Positions 35,495-43,570 of a stretch of 64,000 bases of DNA are shown piece after piece (position 1 is the stretch's first letter; each line of letters opens with the position of its first letter). Both the position numbers and the translations under genes were made by a program. Source of the DNA: a bacterium (GTDB lineage: Bacteria > Pseudomonadota > Alphaproteobacteria > Sphingomonadales > Sphingomonadaceae); contig JAVBXL010000047.1 of NCBI GenBank assembly GCA_030824575.1, positions 19,897 to 83,896 of the forward strand, read 5' to 3'. The notes under the pieces are model-generated. The model ran no database searches and was not told where the DNA came from. It worked only from the letters and a program-made list of their open reading frames with translations.

Positions 35495-35889
35495 TGCGCC
35501 GGGGGATGATCGCACTAATGGGCGCGGCGCTGGTGCTGGCGGGCGCCGCTTGCGGGAGGGCGAGCGAAACGCCGACGCCAGCGCCGAAGGGGCCGCCGCC
35601 CTTGCCAGCGCCCGAAACGCTATCGTCGCGGCCGGCGGCCGGGCCGGGCGAGCAACTCTATCTGGCGAAATGCGCCATGTGCCATGGTCCGGGCGGCATG
35701 GGGACGGGGCTGCTCGCGCGACGCACAGATCAGCCCTTGCTGGAAAAACGCACCGACCTGACCGCCGACTATGTCGTGCAGGCCGCGCGCATGGGGATCG
35801 GCAACATGCCCGCCATCCCGCGCGGCGAGGTGAGCGACGCCGAGTTGCAGCAGATCGCCGAGCATCTCGCCAAGGGGGCAAAGCCATGA
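35494..35889 (+). CDS. Small c-type cytochrome, probable lipoprotein partner of the flavoprotein
   Basis: 131 residues: a lipoprotein-like signal with Cys20 (LAGAAC), a Pro/Ala-rich linker (about 25-48) and one haem-c domain with CAMCH (Cys60, Cys63, His64) and a likely distal Met in GNMPAIPRGE. The start overlaps the flavoprotein stop (TGATG), the layout expected of a flavocytochrome pair such as PchF-PchC or eugenol hydroxylase. It would carry electrons from the flavin toward cytochrome oxidase. The lipid anchor and linker, if real, tether it to a membrane. Confidence 0.88.
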   Translation: MRRGMIALMGAALVLAGAACGRASETPTPAPKGPPPLPAPETLSSRPAAGPGEQLYLAKCAMCHGPGGMGTGLLARRTDQPLLEKRTDLTADYVVQAARMGIGNMPAIPRGEVSDAELQQIAEHLAKGAKP

Positions 35890-36395
35890 GCGGTCTGTCG
35901 CGCCGGGGCTTCATGGCGAGCGCGGCCGTGGCGTCGGCGGCACTGGCAAGTGGCCGGGTGGAAGCGGCGACGCTGCCGCTCCTGCTGCACGATGCCCAAT
36001 TGGCGGCTGGACGCCGCTTCGCTACGCGGGCGCAACTGCTGGGCGCACAGGCACTGGCGCTGGAGGGCGACCGGGTGCGCCAGACGTGCGCTTTGCTCGC
36101 GACCGCTCCGGCGGCGATCTTCGCGGTCACGCGGCGAAGCGACGAACTGCTGGTGGGCGAGATCGCGGCCGAAGCGGGCTATCGCCGCGTGGCGCTGGTA
36201 CGGCACGGCGCGGATGGCCGGATGACGGCGCGTTGCACGGCGGATGGCGCATCCGTCCACGCGCTGGCGCAACTTTCCGGCATGGCCTGGCCGGAAGCCT
36301 TTGCCGAACTGGCGCTCGACAAGGTCGGCCAATGTGCCGTGGCATCCCATAGCAGGGCAGAGCCGGCGCTCAGCTGGGTGATGGTCCGGCGCTAA
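35886..36395 (+). CDS. Tat-exported protein of unknown function
   Basis: 169 residues with a twin-arginine signal (LSRRGFMASAAVASAALASGRVEA, about 4-27). The mature domain has no motif I recognise; it is rich in Ala, Arg and Leu with an alternating pattern (ALALEGDRVRQTCALLATAPAAIFAVTRRSDELLVGEI). Its start overlaps the cytochrome stop by four bases, so it is coupled to the flavocytochrome genes. The flavoprotein itself lacks a visible signal, so this protein might help its export or maturation by hitchhiking; that is speculation. Confidence 0.6.
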   Translation: MSGLSRRGFMASAAVASAALASGRVEAATLPLLLHDAQLAAGRRFATRAQLLGAQALALEGDRVRQTCALLATAPAAIFAVTRRSDELLVGEIAAEAGYRRVALVRHGADGRMTARCTADGASVHALAQLSGMAWPEAFAELALDKVGQCAVASHSRAEPALSWVMVRR

Positions 36396-36429
36396 AATTG
36401 CTTCGTGAAATTGCCTTCATCCGTTCCCC

Positions 36430-36481
36430 CTGAGCCTGTCGAAGGGCCGTTCTTGGAAGAACGGAATTTCGACAGGCTCAG
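36430..36481. repeat. Palindromic repeat, second family, probable bidirectional terminator
   Basis: CTGAGCCTGTCGAA (36430-36443) pairs perfectly with TTCGACAGGCTCAG (36468-36481), and an inner CCGTTCTT/AAGAACGG stem extends the hairpin. It sits between convergent genes and would stop transcription both ways. Related to the element at 15840-15957. Confidence 0.82.
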
Positions 36482-36498
36482 CACTAACTGACAGCGTT

Positions 36499-36996
36499 TC
36501 ACCGCCGGATAATCAGCGACTCCGGCCGTTTGCGCGGCACCCACTCCCCGCGACCGGGGAAATTCTTCAGCACTTCGCCGTCCCATAATCGCACGGTACG
36601 ACGATGGAAGCGCCACTGGCCGTCGTCGCCCTTCACCGCATGATCGTCATACCAGCCGGCAAAGCGCAGCAGATAAGGTGGTTCGCCTTCGCACTCGGTC
36701 ACAAAGGCGAAGCCGCGCATCTTGCAGCTACCATCCGCCTGCGCCGTATATTGAACCTGGGTCACATGATGCTGGCGGCCGGGAAAGCCCGGCGCATTGC
36801 GGTAATGTTCGGCGATACCGCGAATCCCCTCATGTCCTTCCCAGATGTCGGGATCATCGAACACCTCCTCCACCATCCGCGCATCCGGGGTGAAGCAGGC
36901 GACCAGCCCGTCCACATCCCCGGTATCGAGCGCCCAGCTATAGGCGGCGATCAGGTCTTGCAGCGCGATCCTGTCCTCGATCGGAAGGGAAGGCAT
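36499..36996 (-). CDS. NTF2/SnoaL-like enzyme, candidate LdpA-type lyase
   Basis: 165 residues: IEDRIALQDLIAAYSWALDTGDVDGLVACFTPDARMVEEVF (about 6-46), HEGIRGIAEHYRNAPGFPGRQHHVTQVQYT (about 54-83) and RFAGWYDDHAVKGDDGQWRFHRRTVRLW, the SnoaL_4 pattern with HH in the pocket strand. LdpA, the sphingomonad enzyme that removes formaldehyde from 1,2-diarylpropanediols to make lignostilbenes, has this fold. Here the gene is divergent from the QorB-PQQ-GMC operon, and a lignostilbene dioxygenase gene is 5 kb away under the same type of palindrome. That context makes LdpA-like chemistry attractive, but the match is inferred from fold and location only. Confidence 0.72.
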   Translation of the reverse strand: MPSLPIEDRIALQDLIAAYSWALDTGDVDGLVACFTPDARMVEEVFDDPDIWEGHEGIRGIAEHYRNAPGFPGRQHHVTQVQYTAQADGSCKMRGFAFVTECEGEPPYLLRFAGWYDDHAVKGDDGQWRFHRRTVRLWDGEVLKNFPGRGEWVPRKRPESLIIRR

Positions 36997-37025
36997 GATA
37001 GTCACTCTCCTTTGGCTTCTATGGC

Positions 37026-37056
37026 TTGACGTAATAATAACATTCGTTACGATTAT
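37026..37056. promoter_or_regulatory. Promoter with variant palindrome TAACATTCGTTA (site 4 of 6)
   Basis: TTGACG (37026-37031), 17-base spacer, TACGAT (37049-37054) drives the QorB-like operon. The spacer holds TAACATTCGTTA (37038-37049), differing from the other five sites at two central positions. It also lies upstream of the divergent NTF2-like gene. Confidence 0.68.
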
Positions 37057-37094
37057 CTGCAACAAGACGGTAGATCATGCAAGCGAGAGGACGC

Positions 37095-38009
37095 ATGGGG
37101 AAGATCATCATTTCAGGCGCTTCGGGCGCCTTTGGCCGCGCGGCGGCGCAATTGCTGCTGGACAAGGTCGCGCCACAGGACGCGATATTGCTGACCCGCA
37201 CGCCCGCGAAGCTGGCCGATCTGGCGGCGCGCGGCGCGGACGTGCGCTTCGCCGATTTCGACGATCCGGCCAGCCTGCCTGCCGCGATGGCGGGCGGCGA
37301 GAAGATGCTGCTGATCAGCACCGCGCGCGTCGGCACCCGCGTCGGCCAGCATCGCCATGCGGTGGAGGCCGCGGTCGCGGCGGGCGTGAAACATATCGTC
37401 TATACCTCCATCATCGCCGCCGATCAGCCGGGCAATCCCGCGATCGTCAAGGACGACCATCGCGCGACCGAGCAGATTATCGAAGGCTCCGGCGCCGCCT
37501 GGACGCATTTGCGCGACAGCCAATATGCCGAGGCGATCGCCGGGCCGATGACCATTCCGGCGCTGATGGCAGGCGGCAAGCCCGACAATTGTGGCGACGG
37601 CCCGGTGGCCTTCGTCAGCCGCGACGATTGCGTCGCGACCGCGGTGGGCGTGCTGACCCAGCCTGGCCATGAGAACCGGGCCTATGTGCTGACCGGTCCC
37701 GACCTTATCACCATCCCGCAGGCGATGGCGCTGGCGAGCGAACTCGCGGGCAAACCGATCGTGGTTGATGCGGTCGATGACGACGCCATGTTCGCCTATT
37801 TCGATGCGCTGGGCGCGCCGCGCCATGCCTCCGACATCGTGCCAGACGGTCCGATCCCCTGGTCGAGCGACGACATGGTGACGTTCGGCCAGTCGATCCG
37901 CGAAGGCTATTTTGCGGAGAAGACCGACTGGGTGGAAAAGATCACCGGTCGCAAGCCCAAAAGCCTGCGCGACGTGATGCTGGCGCATAAGGAAGGCTGG
38001 CCGCTGTGA
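37095..38009 (+). CDS. NmrA/QorB-like NAD(P)H oxidoreductase
   Basis: 304 residues. Atypical SDR with ISGASGAFGRAAAQLLL (about 6-22), LLTRTPAKLADLAARGADVRFADFDDPASLPAAMAGGEKMLLIST and HIVYTSIIAA, matching quinone oxidoreductase 2 (QorB) and NmrA-like proteins. Enzymes of this type reduce quinones; relatives also act as pinoresinol or isoflavone reductases. Here it could reduce a quinone-methide or benzoquinone product. GAGAGG precedes the ATG. Its stop overlaps the GTG start of the PQQ dehydrogenase. Confidence 0.82.
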   Translation: MGKIIISGASGAFGRAAAQLLLDKVAPQDAILLTRTPAKLADLAARGADVRFADFDDPASLPAAMAGGEKMLLISTARVGTRVGQHRHAVEAAVAAGVKHIVYTSIIAADQPGNPAIVKDDHRATEQIIEGSGAAWTHLRDSQYAEAIAGPMTIPALMAGGKPDNCGDGPVAFVSRDDCVATAVGVLTQPGHENRAYVLTGPDLITIPQAMALASELAGKPIVVDAVDDDAMFAYFDALGAPRHASDIVPDGPIPWSSDDMVTFGQSIREGYFAEKTDWVEKITGRKPKSLRDVMLAHKEGWPL

Positions 38010-40195
38010 AGAAGATGATGGCCGCGTTGGCGGCGTTGCTGGCGCTCGCGGGATGCGCGGGCGGCGGAACGACGGGCGACAGCGGGGCGGGCGACGACTG
38101 GCCCTATACTGGCGGAGACGTCTGGGGCAGCCATCATTCGCGCCTGACCGATATCGACAAGGGCAATGCCGGTCGCCTGGGCCTGGCTTGGTCATACGAC
38201 CTCAACACCAACCGCGTGCAGGAAGCGACGCCGGTGGTCGTCGATGGCGTCATGTATACCAGCGGCAATCTCGGCCGCGTCTATGCGCTCGACGCCGTGA
38301 CGGGCCAGCCGATTTGGACCTTCGAGCCGGAGGTGGACATGCAGTCCAACCGCGCCACCTGTTGCGACCAGGCCAATCGCGGCATCGCGCTTGCCAATGG
38401 CAAGGTCATGGTCGGCGCGCTTGATGGGATGCTCTACGCGCTCGACGCGAAGACCGGCAAGATCCTGTGGAAAGTCGATACGGTGGTCGATCACAGTCGC
38501 GGCTATACCAGCACCGGCGCGCCCGAAGTGGCGGGCGACCTGGTCATCATCGGCAATGCCGGGGCGGAATATGACGTGCGCGGCTATGTGACCGCCTATC
38601 GCATCGCCGATGGCGGGCAGGCGTGGCGCTTCTACACTGTGCCCCACGATCCTGCCAAGGGACCGCAGGAGGACAAGGCGCTCGACGCCGCGCTCAAGAC
38701 CTGGGACGCCAAAAGCCGCTGGGACATCGGCGGCGGCGGCACCGTCTGGGACGCGATCAACTATGATCCCAAATATGGCACCGTCTATATCGGCGTCGGC
38801 AATGGCGGACCTTATTCCATCGCCACCCGATCGCCCAAGGGCGGCACCAACCTCTATCTCTCCTCCATCGTCGCGCTGGATGCCAAAAGCGGCGCGGTGA
38901 AATGGCATTATCAGGAAACGCCCGGCGACAGCTGGGACTTCACCGCCACTCAGCCGATGGTGCTGACGCAGATGGAGGTGGACGGCCAGGTCCGCCCGGT
39001 CATCCTCCATTCGCCCAAGAACGGCTATCTGTTCGTGCTGGATCGGGAAACCGGCAAGCCGCTGCGCATCAATCCGCTGGTGCGGACCAACTGGACCAAG
39101 GGATTCGACAAGGCTGGCGTGCCGCAGATGACGCCGGATCGTACTGATTTCTGGAACGGTCCGCGCATCATCTTCCCGGCATCAGCGGGCGCGCGCAATT
39201 GGTATCCGGCGGCCTATGACGCCGATCGGAAGAGCTATTACGCCTCCGTCCTGGACATGGGGAACCTCATGTTCACCGTGCCGCCCGGCACGCCTGCGGC
39301 GGCGCGGCGGCCCAAGGCGCTCAATGTCCAGACGACGCTCATCTTCACGCCGCAATTACAGGCGGTGCTGCCGACTTTGCCGCCCGCGATCCGCGAACAG
39401 GTAGAAAAGCTGCCCGAAATGCAGTGGGTCAAGGACAAGCCCTATAGCAGCGAATTGCGGGCCATCGACCCGCTGACCGGCAAGGCGCGCTGGGCGGTGC
39501 CGACCGAGGGATGGCAGGACCGGATGGGGATGCTGTCCACGGCGTCGGGCCTGATCGTCCATGGCACGATCGGCGGCAAGCTGATCGTCCGCGACTCCGA
39601 CACTGGCAAGCTCATCAAGACCATCGACACCGGCACGTCGATCATGGCGGCGCCCATGACCTACCGGGTGAAGGGCGTGCAATATGTAGCGGTGGCGGCC
39701 GGTTTCGGCGGCGGCGGCTGGGGCTATGTGCCCCGCTATTCGGCCGCCTATCGCAACGGCAACGCCAACCGCATTCTGGTGTTCAAGCTGGACGGCGGGC
39801 CGGTGCCGCAGCCCACGCCGTTGCCGCCTGCGGAGGTTGCATCCGCGCCGCCCGCGCAGTCGCCTGGCGTGACGCCTGCGATGATCGCCAAGGGGCAAGG
39901 GCTGTTCTTCCAGAATTGCGCCATCTGCCACAGCAACCAGCTGCGCTCCACCGCGCCCGACCTGCGCCGGATGCAGCCGGCCACGCATGACATGTTCAAC
40001 CAGATCGTGCGCGACGGCCTGCTCCTGCCGGGCGGGATGCCGCGCTGGGACGACCTGCTGAGCGTGGCGGATGCCGACGCCATCCACGCCTGGCTGATCG
40101 CCGAGCAGGGACCGCTGCGAGCGCGCGAATTGAAGCTGAAAGCCGCGGGCAAGCCGCTCGACGCGCCCAGCGCCGCCATCATGTCCAATTTCTAG
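38006..40195 (+). CDS. PQQ-dependent quinohemoprotein alcohol dehydrogenase
   Basis: 729 residues from a GTG (GTGA overlap with the previous stop); ATG at 38015 is an alternative. Lipoprotein-like signal with LALAGC (about 12-17). Propeller repeats such as NLGRVYALDAVTGQPIWTFEP, the vicinal disulfide Cys pair in RATCCDQANRG, the catalytic Asp region PGDSWDFTATQP, and a C-terminal cytochrome c domain with CAICH (about 638-642) and Met in GGMPRW mark a type II alcohol dehydrogenase. It oxidises a primary alcohol in the periplasm and passes electrons through haem. A side-chain alcohol of a lignin dimer fits the location; no PQQ synthesis genes are visible here. Confidence 0.92.
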   Translation: MKKMMAALAALLALAGCAGGGTTGDSGAGDDWPYTGGDVWGSHHSRLTDIDKGNAGRLGLAWSYDLNTNRVQEATPVVVDGVMYTSGNLGRVYALDAVTGQPIWTFEPEVDMQSNRATCCDQANRGIALANGKVMVGALDGMLYALDAKTGKILWKVDTVVDHSRGYTSTGAPEVAGDLVIIGNAGAEYDVRGYVTAYRIADGGQAWRFYTVPHDPAKGPQEDKALDAALKTWDAKSRWDIGGGGTVWDAINYDPKYGTVYIGVGNGGPYSIATRSPKGGTNLYLSSIVALDAKSGAVKWHYQETPGDSWDFTATQPMVLTQMEVDGQVRPVILHSPKNGYLFVLDRETGKPLRINPLVRTNWTKGFDKAGVPQMTPDRTDFWNGPRIIFPASAGARNWYPAAYDADRKSYYASVLDMGNLMFTVPPGTPAAARRPKALNVQTTLIFTPQLQAVLPTLPPAIREQVEKLPEMQWVKDKPYSSELRAIDPLTGKARWAVPTEGWQDRMGMLSTASGLIVHGTIGGKLIVRDSDTGKLIKTIDTGTSIMAAPMTYRVKGVQYVAVAAGFGGGGWGYVPRYSAAYRNGNANRILVFKLDGGPVPQPTPLPPAEVASAPPAQSPGVTPAMIAKGQGLFFQNCAICHSNQLRSTAPDLRRMQPATHDMFNQIVRDGLLLPGGMPRWDDLLSVADADAIHAWLIAEQGPLRARELKLKAAGKPLDAPSAAIMSNF

Positions 40196-40203
40196 GAACC
40201 ACC

Positions 40204-41823
40204 ATGGAAGAGACCGACATCATCGTCGTGGGCGGCGGTTCGGCCGGGTCCGCGATGACCGGGCGGCTGGCCGAAGCCGGCCTGTCCGTCACCTTGGTCG
40301 AAGCGGGCAAGACCGACCGGCATATGCGATCGCGCATCCCGGCGCTGACCAGCGCGATCGTCCAGAATCCTGCTTATGACTGGTGCTATCAGGCAGAGCC
40401 TGATCCGTCGCTGGGCGGCCGGGCCGACATCTGGCCTGCGGGCAGGATGTTGGGCGGCGGCAGTGCGCTGAATGGCATGATGTTCATCCGCGGCCATCGC
40501 TGGGACTATGACGAATGGGCGCGGCTGGGCGCTGTGGGATGGGACTATGAATCGGTCCTGCCCTATTTCCGGCGGATGGAGGATAATGAACGCGGCGCGG
40601 ACGCCTGGCGCGGGACGGGCGGGCCGATCGCCGTGTCGGAAGGGCGTGCGCGCTATCCGATCACCGACCAGTGGATCGCGGCGGCGCAGGCGGCGGGCAT
40701 CCCCCGATCGCCTGACCTTAACGGGCAAAGCGCCGAGGGCGTCGATTATGTCCAGGTATCGCAACGCAACGGCACGCGCTGTTCGGCGGCGCGCGGCTAT
40801 CTGCACGAGCGGCGCGGCGGCAAGGCGCCGACCATCCTGCTGGAGGCGCAATTGCTGCGCATCAGAATCGAGGATGGCCGGGCAGTCGGTATCGACTATT
40901 GGCAGGACGGCGTCGAAAAGACGCTGCGCGCCCGTCATGGGGTGGTACTGAGCGCGGGTGCAATGAACACGCCGCGCCTGCTGATGCTGTCGGGCATCGG
41001 CCCCGCCGATCATCTGCGCGACCATGGGATAGAGGTGGTGTGCGATCGGCCCGGCGTGGGCGGCAATCTTCAGGATCATGTCGGCACCCATGTCGTCAAT
41101 GAAGTCGATGCAGCCACGCTCAACAGCGATGCACAGGGCCTGCGCGGGGCATGGCAGGTGCTGCGCTATGCGCTCTCCCGGCGCGGCGCGCTGACCACGG
41201 CGATCGGTCATGCGCAGGCTTTCGTGAAGAGCCGACCGGAATTGCCCGCGCCCAATCTCCAAATCAGCTTCGCCGCCTTCGCCTTTGATTTCGATGAGCA
41301 GGGCCGGTTGATGCTGCGCAAGACGCCGTCCGTCTCCACCTTGGTCGGGCTGATGCGGCCCAGCCATCGCGGGCGGATCAGCCTGCGCTCGGCCGACCCG
41401 TTCGCACCGCCGAAGATCGAACATCGGCAGCTGGGCAGCGAGGACGATATCGATCAGATCGTGGAAGGCATCGGCATCGCCCGGTCGATTCTGAACGAGA
41501 CGCCGATCGTAGCGCATATCAAGGGCGAGCTGCGTCCCGGCGCGGCGCTGACCGATCCCGATCAGTTGCGCGGCTATGTAAGGATGGCGTCGATCCCGCT
41601 CTATCATCCCGTCGGCACGGCGAAAATGGGCGCGCCCGATGATGCGCAGGCGGTGGTCGATGCCGATCTGGCCGTCATCGGGATCGAGGGGCTGTGGGTG
41701 GCCGACGCGTCGGTCATGCCCAGCCTGCCTGCGGGCAATACCAATGCGACCGCGATCATGATCGGCGACAAGGGCGCGGACCATGTGCTGCGCACGATGC
41801 GACAGCGAGTTGGACAGTTGTGA
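40204..41823 (+). CDS. GMC-family FAD oxidoreductase, HpvZ/PhcC-like
   Basis: 539 residues. FAD fold at IVVGGGSAGSAMTGRLAEAG (about 7-26), WPAGRMLGGGSALNGMMFIRGHRWDYDEWA (about 78-107), GVVLSAGAMNTPRLLMLSGIGP and catalytic His in LYHPVGTAKMG with WVADASVMPSLPAGNTNATAIMIGDKGAD at the end. GMC enzymes oxidise primary alcohols. In SYK-6 members oxidise hydroxypropiovanillone (HpvZ) and phenylcoumaran intermediates (PhcC/PhcD), so a gamma-alcohol of a C6-C3 unit is the likely substrate. It ends the operon with the QorB-like and PQQ genes. Which alcohol it uses cannot be read from sequence. Confidence 0.88.
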   Translation: MEETDIIVVGGGSAGSAMTGRLAEAGLSVTLVEAGKTDRHMRSRIPALTSAIVQNPAYDWCYQAEPDPSLGGRADIWPAGRMLGGGSALNGMMFIRGHRWDYDEWARLGAVGWDYESVLPYFRRMEDNERGADAWRGTGGPIAVSEGRARYPITDQWIAAAQAAGIPRSPDLNGQSAEGVDYVQVSQRNGTRCSAARGYLHERRGGKAPTILLEAQLLRIRIEDGRAVGIDYWQDGVEKTLRARHGVVLSAGAMNTPRLLMLSGIGPADHLRDHGIEVVCDRPGVGGNLQDHVGTHVVNEVDAATLNSDAQGLRGAWQVLRYALSRRGALTTAIGHAQAFVKSRPELPAPNLQISFAAFAFDFDEQGRLMLRKTPSVSTLVGLMRPSHRGRISLRSADPFAPPKIEHRQLGSEDDIDQIVEGIGIARSILNETPIVAHIKGELRPGAALTDPDQLRGYVRMASIPLYHPVGTAKMGAPDDAQAVVDADLAVIGIEGLWVADASVMPSLPAGNTNATAIMIGDKGADHVLRTMRQRVGQL

Positions 41824-41837
41824 GCGGTTTCGACGGC

Positions 41838-41865
41838 TTGCAATAATGATAACGATCGTTATTAT
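41838..41865 (+). promoter_or_regulatory. Promoter with palindromic operator ATAACGATCGTTAT (site 5 of 6)
   Basis: TTGCAA (41838-41843) and TATTAT (41860-41865) with a 16-base spacer; the palindrome 41849-41862 fills the spacer. Directly upstream of the lignostilbene dioxygenase gene. Confidence 0.78.
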
Positions 41866-41893
41866 AAGATCGTAGGATTAGGAGCAGATAACG

Positions 41894-43369
41894 GTGCGAG
41901 TCTTTCCCGAAACGATCCATTTTACCGGCCTCAACACGCCAGTCGGCATCGAATGGTCGGCGCGCAACCTGGATGTGGTGGGCGAGATCCCGGCAGAGAT
42001 AGACGGCGCCTTCTTCCGCGCCGTACCCGACCCCGCCCATGCCCCGATGTTCGACGATGATATCGTCCTGTCGGGCGACGGCATGGTCGCGAAATTCGCC
42101 ATTCATGATGGCCAGGTGGATTATGCCATCCGCTATGTCGAAACCGAACGCTACGCGCTGGAAAAGGATGCCCGGCACGCCCTGTTCGGTCGCTATCGCA
42201 ACCCTTTTACCGATGATCCCGCCGTGGCCGGTCGCGACCGCACCGTCGCCAACACCACGCCGGTCTGGCATGGCGGGCGACTGTTCATGACTAAGGAGGA
42301 CGGCCTTGGTTATGAGATCGATCCCGACACGCTGGAGACGATCGGCCGCTGGGACTATCATGGCACCTTCACGTCGCAGACCTTCACCGCCCATCCCCGC
42401 GTCGATCCGCAGACCGGGGAGATGTTCTTCTTCGGCTATGAAGCGGACGGGTTGTGTTCGACCAAAATCGCCTATGGCCTGGCCGATCGCGACGGTAATC
42501 TGATGCGTGAGCAATGGTTCGATCAGCCCTATTGCTCGACCATCCATGATTTCGCGATTACGGAAAAATACGCGATTTTCCCGATTTTCCCGACCACGGC
42601 GGATCTGGACCGGCTGAAGGCGGGCGGCGCCCATTGGGCGCACCAGCAGGATCTGGACAGTTGGGTCGGCCTCATGCCGCGTTACGGCAAGGTGGAAGAG
42701 ATGCGCTGGTTCCGCGGGCGGCCGGGCGTGTCCGCCTTCCACATCGTCAACGCCTTTGACGATGGCGATCTCGTCCATCTCGACCTGTGCCTGTCGGATA
42801 CCAATGCGTTCGGTTTCATGCGCGAAGCCGGAGGTATCCAACGCGATCAGCGGGAGATAGGCGGCGGCCTGACCCGCTGGACCTTCGACCTGTCGAAGCC
42901 GGGGGATAGTTTTGAGGAGCGGCTGATCGGGCCGCCCGGCGACATGCCGCGGTTGCGCGATGCGGACCAGGGGCGGCCCTATCGGTCGGCCTGGTATCTG
43001 TCGATGAACCCGCAGGGCGGACCACCGCTGCCGGGTGGGCCGGTCGGCTTCGCCTTCAACGCATTGTTGCAGATCGAGCCGGGCAATGGCCGCATCGACA
43101 TGATGGGGCTGGAATTCGGCATGGCGATCAGCGAGCCGGTGCATGTCCCGTCCCTACAGACGGGGCATGACGGCTGGTTGCTGATGGTGGTCGATCGCCA
43201 GGCGGGGGAGGGGGACTTCAAGTCCGAACTGTGGGTGGTGGACGCAAACGCCATCGCCGCCGGGCCGGTCGCACGGGTGCCGATGCCCCTGCCGATGCGC
43301 GCGCAAGTCCATGGCGCCTGGGTGTCGGCGGCGCAATTGGCGACCGCGAAAGTGCACCAAGTCGCTTGA
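41894..43369 (+). CDS. Lignostilbene alpha,beta-dioxygenase (carotenoid cleavage oxygenase family)
   Basis: 491 residues from a GTG. The four iron-binding histidines of the family are visible: His167 (FTAHPRVD), His218 (STIHDFA), His283 (SAFHIVN) and His473 (QVHGAW). Tyr101 and Lys134, which in LsdA-type enzymes hold the phenol of 4-hydroxystilbenes, fall at exactly these numbers (RYRNPF, MTKEDG), while position 59 is Leu rather than the Phe I recall. It cleaves the double bond of lignostilbenes with oxygen to two aldehydes such as vanillin. A palindromic operator controls it, and the TonB receptor plus aldehyde dehydrogenase follow. Confidence 0.9.
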   Translation: MRVFPETIHFTGLNTPVGIEWSARNLDVVGEIPAEIDGAFFRAVPDPAHAPMFDDDIVLSGDGMVAKFAIHDGQVDYAIRYVETERYALEKDARHALFGRYRNPFTDDPAVAGRDRTVANTTPVWHGGRLFMTKEDGLGYEIDPDTLETIGRWDYHGTFTSQTFTAHPRVDPQTGEMFFFGYEADGLCSTKIAYGLADRDGNLMREQWFDQPYCSTIHDFAITEKYAIFPIFPTTADLDRLKAGGAHWAHQQDLDSWVGLMPRYGKVEEMRWFRGRPGVSAFHIVNAFDDGDLVHLDLCLSDTNAFGFMREAGGIQRDQREIGGGLTRWTFDLSKPGDSFEERLIGPPGDMPRLRDADQGRPYRSAWYLSMNPQGGPPLPGGPVGFAFNALLQIEPGNGRIDMMGLEFGMAISEPVHVPSLQTGHDGWLLMVVDRQAGEGDFKSELWVVDANAIAAGPVARVPMPLPMRAQVHGAWVSAAQLATAKVHQVA

Positions 43370-43393
43370 CAAAATACTAACGATCGTTACTTA
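43366..43393 (+). promoter_or_regulatory. Promoter with palindrome TAACGATCGTTA (site 6 of 6)
   Basis: TTGACA (43366-43371), 16-base spacer, TACTTA (43388-43393). The palindrome at 43378-43389 lies in the spacer. It begins three bases before the end of the dioxygenase gene and drives the TonB receptor operon, leaving a leader of about 170 bases. Confidence 0.78.
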
Positions 43394-43570
43394 ATGATGA
43401 AGAGGCAAAGACCTCTCCGTCCTGAACGGAAAAGACGGAAGGCCCTGGGCCGGGCAAGAGGATGGCAAGGCAGGCAGGTGCATAGCGCCGCCCCCACCGG
43501 AACCGGCAATGGCTGGTCCGGCGCTTCCTCCCCTGCGCTTGGCGGCCATCATATGAGGGAGGAAAAGACA

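Noticed and set aside
43394..43570. Cobalamin or other riboswitch in the TonB receptor leader
   Set aside because: No B12-box or other conserved riboswitch core was seen; the region is noted only as a long leader.
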